The notes under the pieces are model-generated. The model was not told the DNA's origin. It ran no database searches and saw only the letters and a list, made by a program, of their open reading frames with translations. A DNA stretch of 39,980 bases from an uncultured Saprospiraceae bacterium (lineage in GTDB: Bacteria > Bacteroidota > Bacteroidia > Chitinophagales > Saprospiraceae). The stretch is taken from the NCBI GenBank assembly GCA_938028705.1, contig CALIZI010000093.1:1-39980 (forward strand). Direction: 5' to 3'. Position numbers and translations under genes: made by a program. The number at the start of each line of letters is the position of its first letter. Within the stretch, counting starts at the first letter, position 1. This document shows, in pieces, positions 1 to 8,334 of the stretch.

Positions 1-13
1 AAAAATAAGTAAC

Positions 14-140
14 CCGTTTGCTAAACTTTTCGAGTTTGGTAAACGTAAGCGAAGTACAAATATTAGTAATTGCCTAAAAATCAGTGCATTACTTCTCCGA
101 TAGCTATCGGAGACCAAACTTTTTGAAGTTTACCAAACGG
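14..140. repeat. 127-bp MITE-like repeat, copy 1
   Basis: This is a 127-bp palindromic element with a second copy of the same length at 4456-4582. It starts ccgtttgctaaac and ends with the inverted form gtttaccaaacgg. The left end is itself a small hairpin, and an 18-bp perfect palindrome (ctccgatagctatcggag) lies at 95-112. No coding potential is seen. The similarity continues weakly on the right, as far as an aaagtgtc word near 175 that also follows copy 2. The element may extend left of the window edge. Confidence 0.8.
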
Positions 141-199
141 CGTATTAAAGATGTGTAGTATCGTTAGACTTTCAAAGTGTCTGACATCTAAACTAATTT

Positions 200-1669
200 T
201 TACATTTTCACCATCTCTTTAATTTTCTCCAATAGCCAGCGTTTATCATTAATCGACTTAAAATTATCAATCTGTTTTTGTACCGTTTCAAGGCGGGTTT
301 TACCATAGCGATGACGGACTTTGTAGAGATTGGAGGCGGCAGTGATGAAGTTTTCCCAACCTTGCTTATTATTGATTTTTAATGATTTATTGGCGTGAAT
401 AAATCGCTTGGCGGAGCGAAACTGTTGCATGGTGCGTTCATCATAATCATCATCGAGTTCGTAGTAAGATTTCAAAATCAAGACGCGGCAATTGATGTCA
501 TAATTCAAGTCAATTTTATCCACCCGAATGAAATGACTAATGGCTTGTTTGTAATTTTTTTGATAAAAATCAATCACGCCCATATTGAAATGATAGACTT
601 GTTTTCGGACAGATTTCCGAATAAAAGGTCGGTACATCTCCAGCTTTTCGGTTGCCCATTCATATTCTCCTGCATGGCAACTAATGGCGATGATGTTTTT
701 CAGTGTACCAATCGGAATGGCATTATTGATTTTAAATAAATCCTTCATTTCCATGATTTTATACACATCAAACATCTTTTTATAATAAATACCTTCCCCT
801 GCACGTATGCGTTGGGCGCAGAAAATAGTAGCCGTACGATAAAAACCGTTGAGCCTTTCGGTAGAAAAATAAGCCCCGAATTGGTCCAGTAACTGAAGCA
901 ATTGCCCGTAAGCCGCTTCTTGTTTTTGCGGGTCATCATTTGTGAGCATATCAATGGTAACTTGGTAAGTACGAATTGAGGGATGTTCGGCATATTGCGG
1001 AACTTCCAACAAACCGGAGATACTATTCAAAGGTAAGTCATCGTACTTTTTGAGGTTGGAAGCACCAAGCATCGTGATAGCGGTCAGTTGGAAATCAAGT
1101 TGCTGTGTCAGGTAGTACATATCAAAACTTTCCATAAGCTCCGGCAAATTATCTTGTTGAAGGATTGTGCCTTGCAGATAGCGTAAGTTGAGCTGATGTT
1201 GTTCGAGTCGATATTTGTGCAGATAATAACCTGTGTCTTTATGCTCTGTTTGTTGGAATAATTTTTTTTCTCTTTTTAAATTAATTTCCAATATGCGTAA
1301 TTGCCTTTTTTCCAATAATATATCGTGTAGTAAAATGTTGCGATATACCGTTTTTTCTTCTAAGGCTTCTACTACCAAAAATCTTTTGACCAATGCCATT
1401 AGCTTTGACATTGTAGCATCAAAAAGTCTTTTTTGCTTATCATTGAGTTGGGAATCTGAAATATTATGATTTGGAAATATTTTTTGATACACCAAGACAA
1501 GATATTCATCATCAAGCGACCTTATATTTATAATGTATTTTTTTAATGATTTATATAATGTGCTGACCGCCTTATTGGTGTTGAAATAAGTACTTTGAAT
1601 GAATTTATCAAATTGTTTGAGTTCGTTGGGTGTAAATTGGCTTAAAAGTTCGATGAGTAGAGGAGGCAT
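200..1669 (-). CDS. Family A helical-repeat protein, copy A1 (function unknown)
   Basis: A 489-residue protein with no signal peptide or membrane segment, so probably cytosolic. It is one of five clear paralogues in the window. The N-terminal ~100 residues carry the family pattern: a hydrophobic helix, then L/F-x-KFIQSTYFN (equivalent to KF-x-x-SP-x-FN in the others), a K-x-LKKY helix, an FP motif and a helix ending in FL. The rest is alpha-helical and TPR-like. The best-conserved block is near residue 335 (EYEWATEKLEMYRPFIR), followed by a Y-x-x-A-x-x-x-F-x-x-V-D pattern and an LK-x-YYEL helix. The ATG at 1669 fits where the paralogues begin. It is divergent from the T9SS protein at 1886 with a 216-bp gap. 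I recall many such hypothetical proteins in Bacteroidota, but I know of no assigned function. Confidence 0.85.
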   Translation of the reverse strand: MPPLLIELLSQFTPNELKQFDKFIQSTYFNTNKAVSTLYKSLKKYIINIRSLDDEYLVLVYQKIFPNHNISDSQLNDKQKRLFDATMSKLMALVKRFLVVEALEEKTVYRNILLHDILLEKRQLRILEINLKREKKLFQQTEHKDTGYYLHKYRLEQHQLNLRYLQGTILQQDNLPELMESFDMYYLTQQLDFQLTAITMLGASNLKKYDDLPLNSISGLLEVPQYAEHPSIRTYQVTIDMLTNDDPQKQEAAYGQLLQLLDQFGAYFSTERLNGFYRTATIFCAQRIRAGEGIYYKKMFDVYKIMEMKDLFKINNAIPIGTLKNIIAISCHAGEYEWATEKLEMYRPFIRKSVRKQVYHFNMGVIDFYQKNYKQAISHFIRVDKIDLNYDINCRVLILKSYYELDDDYDERTMQQFRSAKRFIHANKSLKINNKQGWENFITAASNLYKVRHRYGKTRLETVQKQIDNFKSINDKRWLLEKIKEMVKM

Positions 1670-1797
1670 ACTATATTGTGATTTGACACTTTTATTTAAT
1701 CTAATTAATTGATTTTTAATTAATTATTAATTGAGATAAAGTGTTTGTGTAGTTGTAAATATATAAAATAAGCATTACAAAGATGCAAAAAAATACA

Positions 1798-1805
1798 TAC
1801 ATTTG
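1798..1805 (+). promoter_or_regulatory. Putative -7 box of the 1886 gene
   Basis: TACATTTG matches the Bacteroidota TAnnTTTG -7 element and lies 80 bp before the ATG at 1886. No good -33 box is seen at the expected distance, so support is moderate. Confidence 0.35.
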
Positions 1806-1885
1806 AAGCAATTAATTAAACAAATAGACTTGAGACCGCATCCACAGCAATTTTTTTATTTAAGCATACGAAAAACCTGTTGATT

Positions 1886-3448
1886 ATGAAAACTGTAATG
1901 TCCTTACTTCTGATATGTTTTGCTGCTCACGTCATTGCTCAGATGCCTACCTGTGACTCGATTGTTTATCCCGGTGATTTTAATAGAGATGGTGTGGTGA
2001 GCGTACACGATGTTTTGTATTGGGGAGTAGTGTATGGAGAAACGGGAGCTATGCGCCCCGATGCAACACTAGAATGGATACCACAAGCCTCTGAAGATTG
2101 GGCAGGGATAATCAACGATGTGAATTATAATAATCAGGATGCCAACGGTGACGGTATTGTTGACACTTTAGACCTGGATGCGATTTATGAAAATTACGAT
2201 AGTATGCATACTTGTATTATTAAAAATCAAATTATTACCATGGTAAATGGTCTGCACATAGACTATAATGTACAGTTTAATGCAGATAATATGGTTAAAA
2301 TACATAATTATTATATAGATGTGAAAAATTATAGTTTTCATGGACTTGCATTTACATTTGATTATAGCGGTTTTGGCAATGCGTTTATGCAAATAGAAGT
2401 AGATGCGGAAGGGGCATGGTTGGAACCGGATGCTGTGGTAATGGTGGATGATGCGATTAACGGACAATTGCACGTAGCCGTAACACGTACTGACCAAATG
2501 GATGTCGCGAATGACGGTTCTTATGCTTTGGTGATTATTATCTGCGAAGATGTTGCCGCACTTACAGACCAAACGAAAATCTATATGAATGATATTGAGG
2601 GCATCAAGGCAGACCAAACACGATTTCTAATAGCAGATGATAGCTTGACAACTCCCACCAACGAACCTGAATGCCGCGTGATATATGACGGAGAGCAATC
2701 CGACAATGAAAACTGCCTTGAAGATGGAGAGCATAATGATAAAGAGGCACACAGAGGTGATTATTGTTTTGAAGGATTTAATCTCGATACATGGAATGAA
2801 TCTATTATGGCTTTTTGGTGTGATGACCCGCATTATTACAATCTTTCTTATTACGATAGTCTCGCTTTTTATATCAAAGCCGACCAGCCGGACAAAACAC
2901 TGATGCTCTCTCTTTTTCCTTTTTTTTCCGATAATTATGTACCATTAAATATTAATGATTACATCGAAAGCGAGAACTTGACCACAACATACCAACGGGT
3001 TTCTATCCCGCTTGATGATTTTATAATGGATGACTGCGATGATTTTACATGTATGCTTGGCAGAATAGATAAATTGGTTTTTCATAGTGATGATGAAGCT
3101 TTTAATTTTTATGTTGATGATGTTATCGTAACTCGCGGTGAAGTGTTTGATGCTTGTAATATTATTGATAATGTAACGGGAACAGACACCAATGTTCACC
3201 AACTTATTACCTATCCTAATCCAACTTTTAATACGCTCAATATTGATGTCACTTTTGATAAATATACACAAGCGCATCTGCAAATTATGGATGTACAAGG
3301 TAAGGTAGTAGATAGCATTCAAGCTGACTTCTCTGCCGGAACCCAGACCTTTCAATACTCAAGCACTCACTTGTTGTCAGGTGTGTATATCATACATATC
3401 AGAGACGAAAATGGCGTATTATCCTATGGTAAATTTATGAAGATGTAA
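1886..3448 (+). CDS. T9SS-secreted protein with dockerin-like and carbohydrate-binding-like domains
   Basis: A 520-residue exported protein. The signal peptide spans residues ~1-19 and ends at VIAQ. Residues ~26-100 hold two EF-hand-like calcium loops (DFNRDGVVSVHD and DANGDGIVDTLD) separated by an insert with YWGVVYGETG and NDVN. This module recurs in the LRR protein at 11255-17533. Residues ~110-250 look like a cohesin-type beta-sandwich. Residues ~262-425 resemble a CBM11/galactose-binding-like domain ending FYVDDVIVTR. Residues ~440-520 are a type A T9SS sorting domain (YPNPTFNTLNIDV, ending GKFMKM). I chose the ATG at 1886 because the TTG two codons earlier only adds two residues before the signal peptide. 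The likely role is surface or extracellular glycan binding, and I see no catalytic domain. It is divergent from family A copy A1. Confidence 0.85.
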   Translation: MKTVMSLLLICFAAHVIAQMPTCDSIVYPGDFNRDGVVSVHDVLYWGVVYGETGAMRPDATLEWIPQASEDWAGIINDVNYNNQDANGDGIVDTLDLDAIYENYDSMHTCIIKNQIITMVNGLHIDYNVQFNADNMVKIHNYYIDVKNYSFHGLAFTFDYSGFGNAFMQIEVDAEGAWLEPDAVVMVDDAINGQLHVAVTRTDQMDVANDGSYALVIIICEDVAALTDQTKIYMNDIEGIKADQTRFLIADDSLTTPTNEPECRVIYDGEQSDNENCLEDGEHNDKEAHRGDYCFEGFNLDTWNESIMAFWCDDPHYYNLSYYDSLAFYIKADQPDKTLMLSLFPFFSDNYVPLNINDYIESENLTTTYQRVSIPLDDFIMDDCDDFTCMLGRIDKLVFHSDDEAFNFYVDDVIVTRGEVFDACNIIDNVTGTDTNVHQLITYPNPTFNTLNIDVTFDKYTQAHLQIMDVQGKVVDSIQADFSAGTQTFQYSSTHLLSGVYIIHIRDENGVLSYGKFMKM

Positions 3449-3468
3449 ATAATTCAGCAATCAATAAG

Positions 3469-3495
3469 GTCGTGTTAGCTCCACACGACTTTTTC
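3469..3495 (+). terminator. Rho-independent terminator after the 1886 gene
   Basis: A 7-bp stem, gtcgtgt (3469-3475) with acacgac (3483-3489), is followed by a T-rich tail. It begins 20 bp after the stop codon. A second small palindrome, cgataattatcg, lies at 3506-3517. Confidence 0.7.
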
Positions 3496-3774
3496 TAATG
3501 TTTTTCGATAATTATCGGAAAATAAGGAGACCCCTTTGTTCCATATACTCTCCTTCCATCTCTCACCACTCTCACACTCCCATTCTACTTTAAATATTAT
3601 TTAACAGCCTCAAAATAGTAATTCTAAAATATGATGCGTAATTTTAGAGTTATAAATTTGTGTAAGTAATTTTATGTATTTTTATAAAAAATAATATATT
3701 AAATTGTCTTTACCATATATACCTTGATAATGTCATGTTTGATTTTTATTTAATATAGTTGGCATTTTGCTCTT
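3496..3774. other. AT-rich spacer without a recognised gene
   Basis: Apart from the palindrome at 3506-3517, I see only AT-rich non-coding sequence with a CT-rich patch near 3540-3590. It leads into the long inverted repeat at 3775. Confidence 0.6.
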
Positions 3775-3873
3775 GAATTTGGGCTAAAACTCGTCAGACA
3801 TTTTCAAAATTCACCGATGATGTCATATTTTTCCTGCAAAGTTTAAATGTCTGACGAGTTTTAGCCCAAATTC
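3775..3873. repeat. 29-bp perfect inverted repeat (MITE-like or cruciform)
   Basis: The left arm at 3775-3803 and right arm at 3845-3873 are perfect 29-bp reverse complements (core gggctaaaactcgtcagac) around a 41-nt loop. Pairing continues imperfectly outward from ggcatttt at 3761 to aaaatgcc ending at 3885. There is no T-tract, so it does not look like a simple terminator. It lies just upstream of the EAD-like gene. Confidence 0.9.
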
Positions 3874-3970
3874 GGAAAAAATGCCCCATGTTAAACACAA
3901 ATATATTTTATTTTTAAAACATGATATTGTCAAGATACATATTCAACACCAATCACAAGCCACTACCAAC

Positions 3971-4246
3971 ATGACGATACGACAAAGAAAACTAGATATA
4001 CAAAGCCTTGTAGGTGCAGACAATATACCAAAGGCAATCAAACGCCTGATGGATTTCAGCACCGATTTTTCGAGCGGGCGAGATAACTTAAAATCCATTA
4101 TAGGAATCAGTACCAACCTAAATGACTTGGATGAACAATACGCCAAAGGCAGTATCGAAAAAGAAGCCTTTGAAGAAAAAAGAACGGCACTCGCCAAGCA
4201 AATTCTGGAACTGGCAGATGGGATTGAGGAAGCGGCGGGCAGCTAA
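3971..4246 (+). CDS. Small standalone EAD11-like protein
   Basis: A 91-residue, all-helical, charged protein without signal peptide or membrane segment. Its pattern matches what I know of effector-associated domain 11: DIQSLVGADNIPKAIKRL, then a helix IIGISTNLNDLDEQYAKG, then KEAFEEKRTALAKQILEL. These correspond to I-x-x-L...AL-x-x-L, a second helix ending in G-x-I, then an E-x-F/Y-x-x-x-R-x-x-x-x-x-x-LL helix. In that literature EADs are small adaptors in bacterial conflict/NLR-like systems that bring proteins together through like-like contacts. I chose the ATG at 3971 because an in-frame ATG at 3881 lies in the right flank of the inverted repeat and would add 30 poorly structured residues. 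The gene sits between two palindromic elements, 504 bp before the ABC operon. The family call is from pattern only. Confidence 0.6.
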   Translation: MTIRQRKLDIQSLVGADNIPKAIKRLMDFSTDFSSGRDNLKSIIGISTNLNDLDEQYAKGSIEKEAFEEKRTALAKQILELADGIEEAAGS

Positions 4247-4270
4247 AGACAGCCCGTACCGGTACGCCAA

Positions 4271-4298
4271 GCGATATATTCGGCTTATCCACATATTT
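4271..4298. repeat. Short dispersed motif, copy 1
   Basis: A 28-nt motif of the form gcgatatattc-(5-6 nt)-tccacatattt. A near copy occurs at 35443-35469. Both lie shortly after a plus-strand gene end, followed by a word like cggNagagtga. The function is unknown. Confidence 0.45.
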
Positions 4299-4391
4299 AT
4301 GCCGATAGCTATCGGCAGAGAGTGAAAAACAAATATAAGTACCTGAAAACTATGTAAATAAGTTGCGAGTGACGAGTTGCGAGTATCGAGT

Positions 4392-4660
4392 TGACAAGTT
4401 CATCCATGTAGTTGACACTTTATACGATATTAATTTTACACAAAGTATCATAAATCCGTTTGGTAAACTTTTCAAGTTTGCTAAACGTGGGCAGGATACT
4501 AAAATTTGTAACTAACTAAATATCAGCACTTTACTTCTCTGATAGCTATCGGAGACCAAACTTTTTGAAGTTTAGCAAACGGAGTATTTAAATTTTGTTT
4601 TGATTTTTAAAATCAGATTCGAAAAGTGTCAAAACTTTTATTATTTAGATGAACTTGTCA
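4392..4660. repeat. MITE-like element, copy 2, inside a larger inverted repeat
   Basis: The 127-bp core at 4456-4582 matches copy 1 at 14-140 in length and sequence. Around it are two nested perfect inverted repeats: tgacaagttcatc at 4392-4404 with its complement at 4648-4660, and ttgacacttt at 4412-4421 with its complement at 4623-4632. The whole therefore folds as one long interrupted hairpin of about 269 bp. It has no coding potential and lies between the EAD-like gene and the ABC gene. Confidence 0.75.
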
Positions 4661-4746
4661 TCGAGTTCGACTAACTAACGAGTTACGAATCACGAGTTAC
4701 GAGTATCAAGTTACGAATCAACGGGTCAACGAATCACCAATCACGA
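4661..4746. repeat. Degenerate cgagttacgagt-type spacer repeat
   Basis: Overlapping imperfect copies of words such as acgagttacgag, cgaatcacgag and caacgaatcacc fill the stretch before the ABC start codon. Similar words occur at 4355-4391 and again inside the operon at 5987-6075. No gene is seen in 4247-4750. It holds the dispersed motif at 4271, a cgatagctatcg palindrome near 4303, the MITE-like element and this spacer. Confidence 0.6.
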
Positions 4747-4750
4747 TAAC

Positions 4751-5986
4751 ATGAATAAAGATATTATAGAAAAAATTGATAATACCGTATGGGAGTTGAG
4801 TGCTTCGCTACGGGAAAATACCTTGCAGGGAACGGGCGAACTGATAGAATTTGTGCGCGAATATTCGACGGATAATGAGTTGGTGCATCAGGCACTGCTC
4901 TTGAAGTTGAAACATTCGCGGGCGGATAATCCTATCAGGCAGCGGCAGTTGGCAGATGAAATGATTGCGCTGGTGGAGAAGGTGGGCAAGGAAGCTGTGG
5001 ACTTGTTGGAGGACGAAGGGCTGCCACCTGAAAATGAGTTGGCGGAGTTGGAAAAACGCAATGAAATTGTGTGTCGGGTGATGGACGTGAACAAGACTTT
5101 TCGGCGTACCGGTTTTGCCATGCAGGATATTGATGCTGATTTTCGCTTGGGCGAAATTACGGGCGTAGTCGGCGAAAACGGCAACGGAAAGACGACGCTT
5201 TTTCGGATAATTACGGGCGAACTGGCAGTGGATTCGGGAACGGTGCAGTATCCGTATTTGGAGACGGGATTTGGGATAGCGGCGGAGGATTGGTCGAATA
5301 TCAAACAGTATATTGCCTTCATTCCGCAGCATGTAGAAAAGTGGTACGGCTCGGTACGCAATAACCTGCATTATGAGTTGGCACTTCATGGTATTAAGGG
5401 AGATATGAATGAGGAAGAAGTAGAATATATCATTTATCGTATGGGTTTGGAGGAGCATCAGAATAAGACTTGGGGGCAGCTTTCGGGCGGCTACAGGTTG
5501 CGTTTTGCACTGGCGCGTGCGCTGGTGTGGAAGCCTGTTTTTTTGGTGATTGATGAGCCGCTTGCCAATCTGGACATCAAGGCGCAATTAGTGATTTTGA
5601 ATGACTTGCGCGATTTGGCAAATAGCTATCGTTATCCGCTTTCGGTGGTGGTGAGTTCGCAGCATCTGCACGAAATAGAGCATGTATCCGACAATATCAT
5701 TTTTATGAAAAACGGTGAGGTGATGTACAATGGAAAAACCAATGAACTCGGCAAAGAACGTGAAGAAAATACCTTTGAATTTGCTTGTGAATTGACGCTG
5801 GACGAGGTGGAACGCAGTCTCGGTGGCTTGGAATACAGGAACTTGGAACATACCGGATTGGCTTATGTGATTCACACGTCGCTACACGTTACGCAAAAGA
5901 ATGTGATGCAGCAATTGATTAGTGCCGATGTGGAAGTCTCGTATTTCAGAGACATTAGTAAATCAACTAAAAAAATGTTTGTTTGA
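4751..5986 (+). CDS. ABC transporter ATP-binding protein with an N-terminal helical extension
   Basis: A 411-residue ATPase, first gene of a four-gene operon. The ABC domain runs from ~106 to ~335. It has Walker A GENGNGKTT at ~141-149, a Q-loop-like IPQH near 191, signature LSGGY at ~244-248, Walker B VFLVIDEP at ~263-270, D-loop LANLD and an H-loop histidine near 305. It should couple ATP hydrolysis to the 8-TM partners encoded next. Residues ~1-105 are not part of a usual ABC domain. They are all helical, and the segment ELVHQALLLKLKHSRADN followed by QLADEMIALVEKV resembles the layout of EAD-type adaptor domains, though weakly. About 75 residues follow the ABC core. The substrate is unknown. 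The ATG at 4751 follows directly on a repeat-type spacer. Confidence 0.9.
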   Translation: MNKDIIEKIDNTVWELSASLRENTLQGTGELIEFVREYSTDNELVHQALLLKLKHSRADNPIRQRQLADEMIALVEKVGKEAVDLLEDEGLPPENELAELEKRNEIVCRVMDVNKTFRRTGFAMQDIDADFRLGEITGVVGENGNGKTTLFRIITGELAVDSGTVQYPYLETGFGIAAEDWSNIKQYIAFIPQHVEKWYGSVRNNLHYELALHGIKGDMNEEEVEYIIYRMGLEEHQNKTWGQLSGGYRLRFALARALVWKPVFLVIDEPLANLDIKAQLVILNDLRDLANSYRYPLSVVVSSQHLHEIEHVSDNIIFMKNGEVMYNGKTNELGKEREENTFEFACELTLDEVERSLGGLEYRNLEHTGLAYVIHTSLHVTQKNVMQQLISADVEVSYFRDISKSTKKMFV

Positions 5987-6075
5987 ATAGAGTAGCGAGT
6001 AGTGAGTTACGAGTAGCGAGAACAAAATTTCGCACACGTAGTCCGCTACTCGAAACTCGTAAACTCGTAACTTAT
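5987..6075. repeat. Degenerate gagtagcgagt spacer inside the operon
   Basis: The 89-bp gap between the ABC stop and the first membrane gene is made of imperfect repeats of gagtagcgag, gagttacgag and, on the other strand, ctcgtaa. Read in frame it gives RVASSELRVAR-type peptides, typical of this repeat and not of a real N-terminus. Confidence 0.65.
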
Positions 6076-7230
6076 ATGAATTGGCTTTACCCGAATTTCC
6101 TCAAAAAAATTGACCATTATTTAAAAATCAATTATCCGCATATCTGGCGGACGCGCGTGCATGATTTTGGGTGGTTTTCATTGATACTGGGCAATGGACT
6201 GGCGGTGTTGGCAGGTATATTGGTTGTTGGGCGCAATAATGTTTTGTCGCAAGGTAGTGTATTCAATATACACCTTAGTCTGGCGGCAATGTTGTGCTTT
6301 GTGGGTTTGTTTTGGGTGATGCACTTGCTGCGTTTCAAAATTAAATTTTCGGACTCGAATACCATGTTTACCACTTGGTTGATTTATGTCTTGTGTGTCG
6401 GGTCTTTAGGTTTGAATTTGGTGACATTTACTGCGACGACTGCTTATCAGACTGCTTATCTTTATTCGGATAAAGCGGTGCAGACAGATGATGAAAGTCT
6501 TAGTTTTCATGATCGCAAATATCATATAATTTATACGGATTTAGACCAAGAAGCATATTTGAAGGATGAACACCGTACATCTGTTTTGCTGGCAACAATG
6601 GCGCGTCACGGTCATACATATACTAAAAATGATAAAATATATCAGAAACATATCATGGAAGTTGCCGCTAGAGTAAGGATGCTCAAAGAAGCTAAGGTCT
6701 TTTTGTGGCAACCTTTTCTCGGAAGAAAATTTAAGCATCATGAAAATAGATCTATATACCATGATTTGTTCGTTATGCACTGGGCAATGGGCGGTGTATT
6801 GATGTTATTTTTACCGACGCTGTTGTTTTTGGTCTCGCTTTTTGGTGTGCGGAATGTTTTGATTAGCATATTCGGTACGGCGATATTAACAGGCGTGTCA
6901 ACACTTTTATTTAATATACTTAATTTTGGATTGTATGGCCATGCTGATGAGAAATATCTGACCATTGTGTATGCAGGTGTGGCTTTTATTTTGGCTATGA
7001 TATTGGCAGGTGGCAGACATCATTTGAAAAACTGGAACTACCTTGCAGGGGTATTTATGCTGATGCTTGGTGTGGTATTTTTCGCAAGCTTCATCTTTAT
7101 TGTAGAAGATTGTCGTGTTCCTCTGAATCCTTTGCTGCCAATGCTTGCCATACTGCCTGCTTCTATATTGATTTCTTTGGTCGTAGCATGGACAGTGGCG
7201 AAGCGTAATGATATGCCGACTTTACGGTAA
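6076..7230 (+). CDS. 8-TM membrane protein MP1, probable ABC permease partner
   Basis: A 384-residue membrane protein with about eight hydrophobic segments. Three lie in the first ~130 residues (one contains LILGNGLAVLAGILVVG). A soluble segment of ~100 residues follows, then five more. The N-terminus FLKKIDHYLKINYPHIWRT is shared with the two downstream genes. I placed the start at ATG 6076 because this lines up with the paralogues, whereas an upstream TTG at 5983 would translate only spacer repeat. It belongs to the ABC operon and is probably one transmembrane subunit. The family is not recognised by name. I recall similar KKIDHYLL...HP-x-x-WRT proteins beside ABC ATPases in other Bacteroidota. 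Confidence 0.85.
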   Translation: MNWLYPNFLKKIDHYLKINYPHIWRTRVHDFGWFSLILGNGLAVLAGILVVGRNNVLSQGSVFNIHLSLAAMLCFVGLFWVMHLLRFKIKFSDSNTMFTTWLIYVLCVGSLGLNLVTFTATTAYQTAYLYSDKAVQTDDESLSFHDRKYHIIYTDLDQEAYLKDEHRTSVLLATMARHGHTYTKNDKIYQKHIMEVAARVRMLKEAKVFLWQPFLGRKFKHHENRSIYHDLFVMHWAMGGVLMLFLPTLLFLVSLFGVRNVLISIFGTAILTGVSTLLFNILNFGLYGHADEKYLTIVYAGVAFILAMILAGGRHHLKNWNYLAGVFMLMLGVVFFASFIFIVEDCRVPLNPLLPMLAILPASILISLVVAWTVAKRNDMPTLR

Positions 7231-7275
7231 ACGACTGACAGTAAACGGATTATATCGTCTCAGAAAAAAGATATT

Positions 7276-8334
7276 ATGATGAATTACTTTAAAAAAATAG
7301 ACCATTATCTACTCCTCAATCACCCGATATTGTGGCGGACGAAGGTGCATTATTTTATGTTGTTTTCTTTGATATTGGGGAATATGTTGGCTTTTGGTTT
7401 AGGGTATTTTCCGGTTAAATACTTTGGCGCGATTGACCTTGATATTGTCTCTGTGATAATTGGGGGCTTGATTATATTTACGGTCTTGGCTTGGTTCATC
7501 ACACAGGCGCGAAATAAAATCAGGTATTATAATTTTTGGGATGAAGTGCTGACCTTTGCTATCTATGTGATCTTTACTGCTTCTTTGTTTGGAAATTTGA
7601 TATTATTTGAGCGGACAATCACTTACACAACTGCCCGATTGGTAAGTGTAGAACAGATTGATATTGACACAGATGTAGTCAGTGACAATGATGAACCCAA
7701 AGATTCCGGCTTCTTGAATTTGTATCCGTCAGCTTCCCCGCCATACCATGTAGTGGCAGAATTGGCAGACCGATACCAACTCAATACCTCATTCAAGGAA
7801 GATGAAATAGACGATAAAGTATCTGAAATATCACGCAGAATAAATCGCATTTATTGGACGCAAATGAATCTTAGTATGCGTAAAAGCGGATTGGTATGCG
7901 GAATGCAGTGGGGTGGTATAGAAAGGTATCATCTTCATATTATTCTGACACTCTGTATTTCAATTTTACTCTTTTGTATTTCGCATGTACATCTGCGGAC
8001 TGTATTATCTGTTGTCCTTATATATTGTATTTTGGCAGTGCCTGTTTTTATGATAATATCTGTATCAGAGATTAGTGGCTTGGCTTTGTATGGAGTTTTA
8101 TGTGCCTTAGCGGTACACGGAAAGGACAAAATACATCGTTTTTCTGTATTATTAATCATTCCATATACGCTGATGTTTTGCTTTGGAATTATGATGATAT
8201 TGAGGGATGAATATGATATTTTTAATCATATCAATACCAATCTCTTTATGCTTGTCGGCTTGCTTTTGGCATCAATACTTACTATTTTTACAAGTGCTTT
8301 TTTCATCAAACGATACTTTGAACCGACTACATGA
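7276..8334 (+). CDS. 8-TM membrane protein MP2, paralogue of MP1 and MP3
   Basis: A 352-residue protein that could also start at the next codon (ATG 7279), which matches the MP3 start exactly. The order is the same as in MP1: the N-terminal motif KKIDHYLLLNHPILWRT, three membrane segments, a soluble acidic segment of ~95 residues (containing SVEQIDIDTDVVSDNDEP), then about five membrane segments. It lies 45 bp after MP1, and its stop codon overlaps the MP3 start in an ATGA, suggesting translational coupling. The first ~64 bp from ATG 7279 are identical in DNA to the start of MP3, a sign of recent duplication or gene conversion. The substrate is unknown. Confidence 0.85.
   Translation: MMNYFKKIDHYLLLNHPILWRTKVHYFMLFSLILGNMLAFGLGYFPVKYFGAIDLDIVSVIIGGLIIFTVLAWFITQARNKIRYYNFWDEVLTFAIYVIFTASLFGNLILFERTITYTTARLVSVEQIDIDTDVVSDNDEPKDSGFLNLYPSASPPYHVVAELADRYQLNTSFKEDEIDDKVSEISRRINRIYWTQMNLSMRKSGLVCGMQWGGIERYHLHIILTLCISILLFCISHVHLRTVLSVVLIYCILAVPVFMIISVSEISGLALYGVLCALAVHGKDKIHRFSVLLIIPYTLMFCFGIMMILRDEYDIFNHINTNLFMLVGLLLASILTIFTSAFFIKRYFEPTT

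Noticed and set aside
3881-3970. Earlier start of the EAD-like gene at ATG 3881
   Set aside because: It lies in the right flank of the long inverted repeat, and the added 30 residues do not fit the domain.
4808-5587. 259-codon minus-strand frame opposite the ABC gene
   Set aside because: It lies fully inside the ABC ATPase coding region, whose Walker and signature motifs are intact.
5983-6075. Longer N-terminus of MP1
   Set aside because: It translates only the degenerate gagtagcgagt spacer. The paralogues start at the position equal to ATG 6076.
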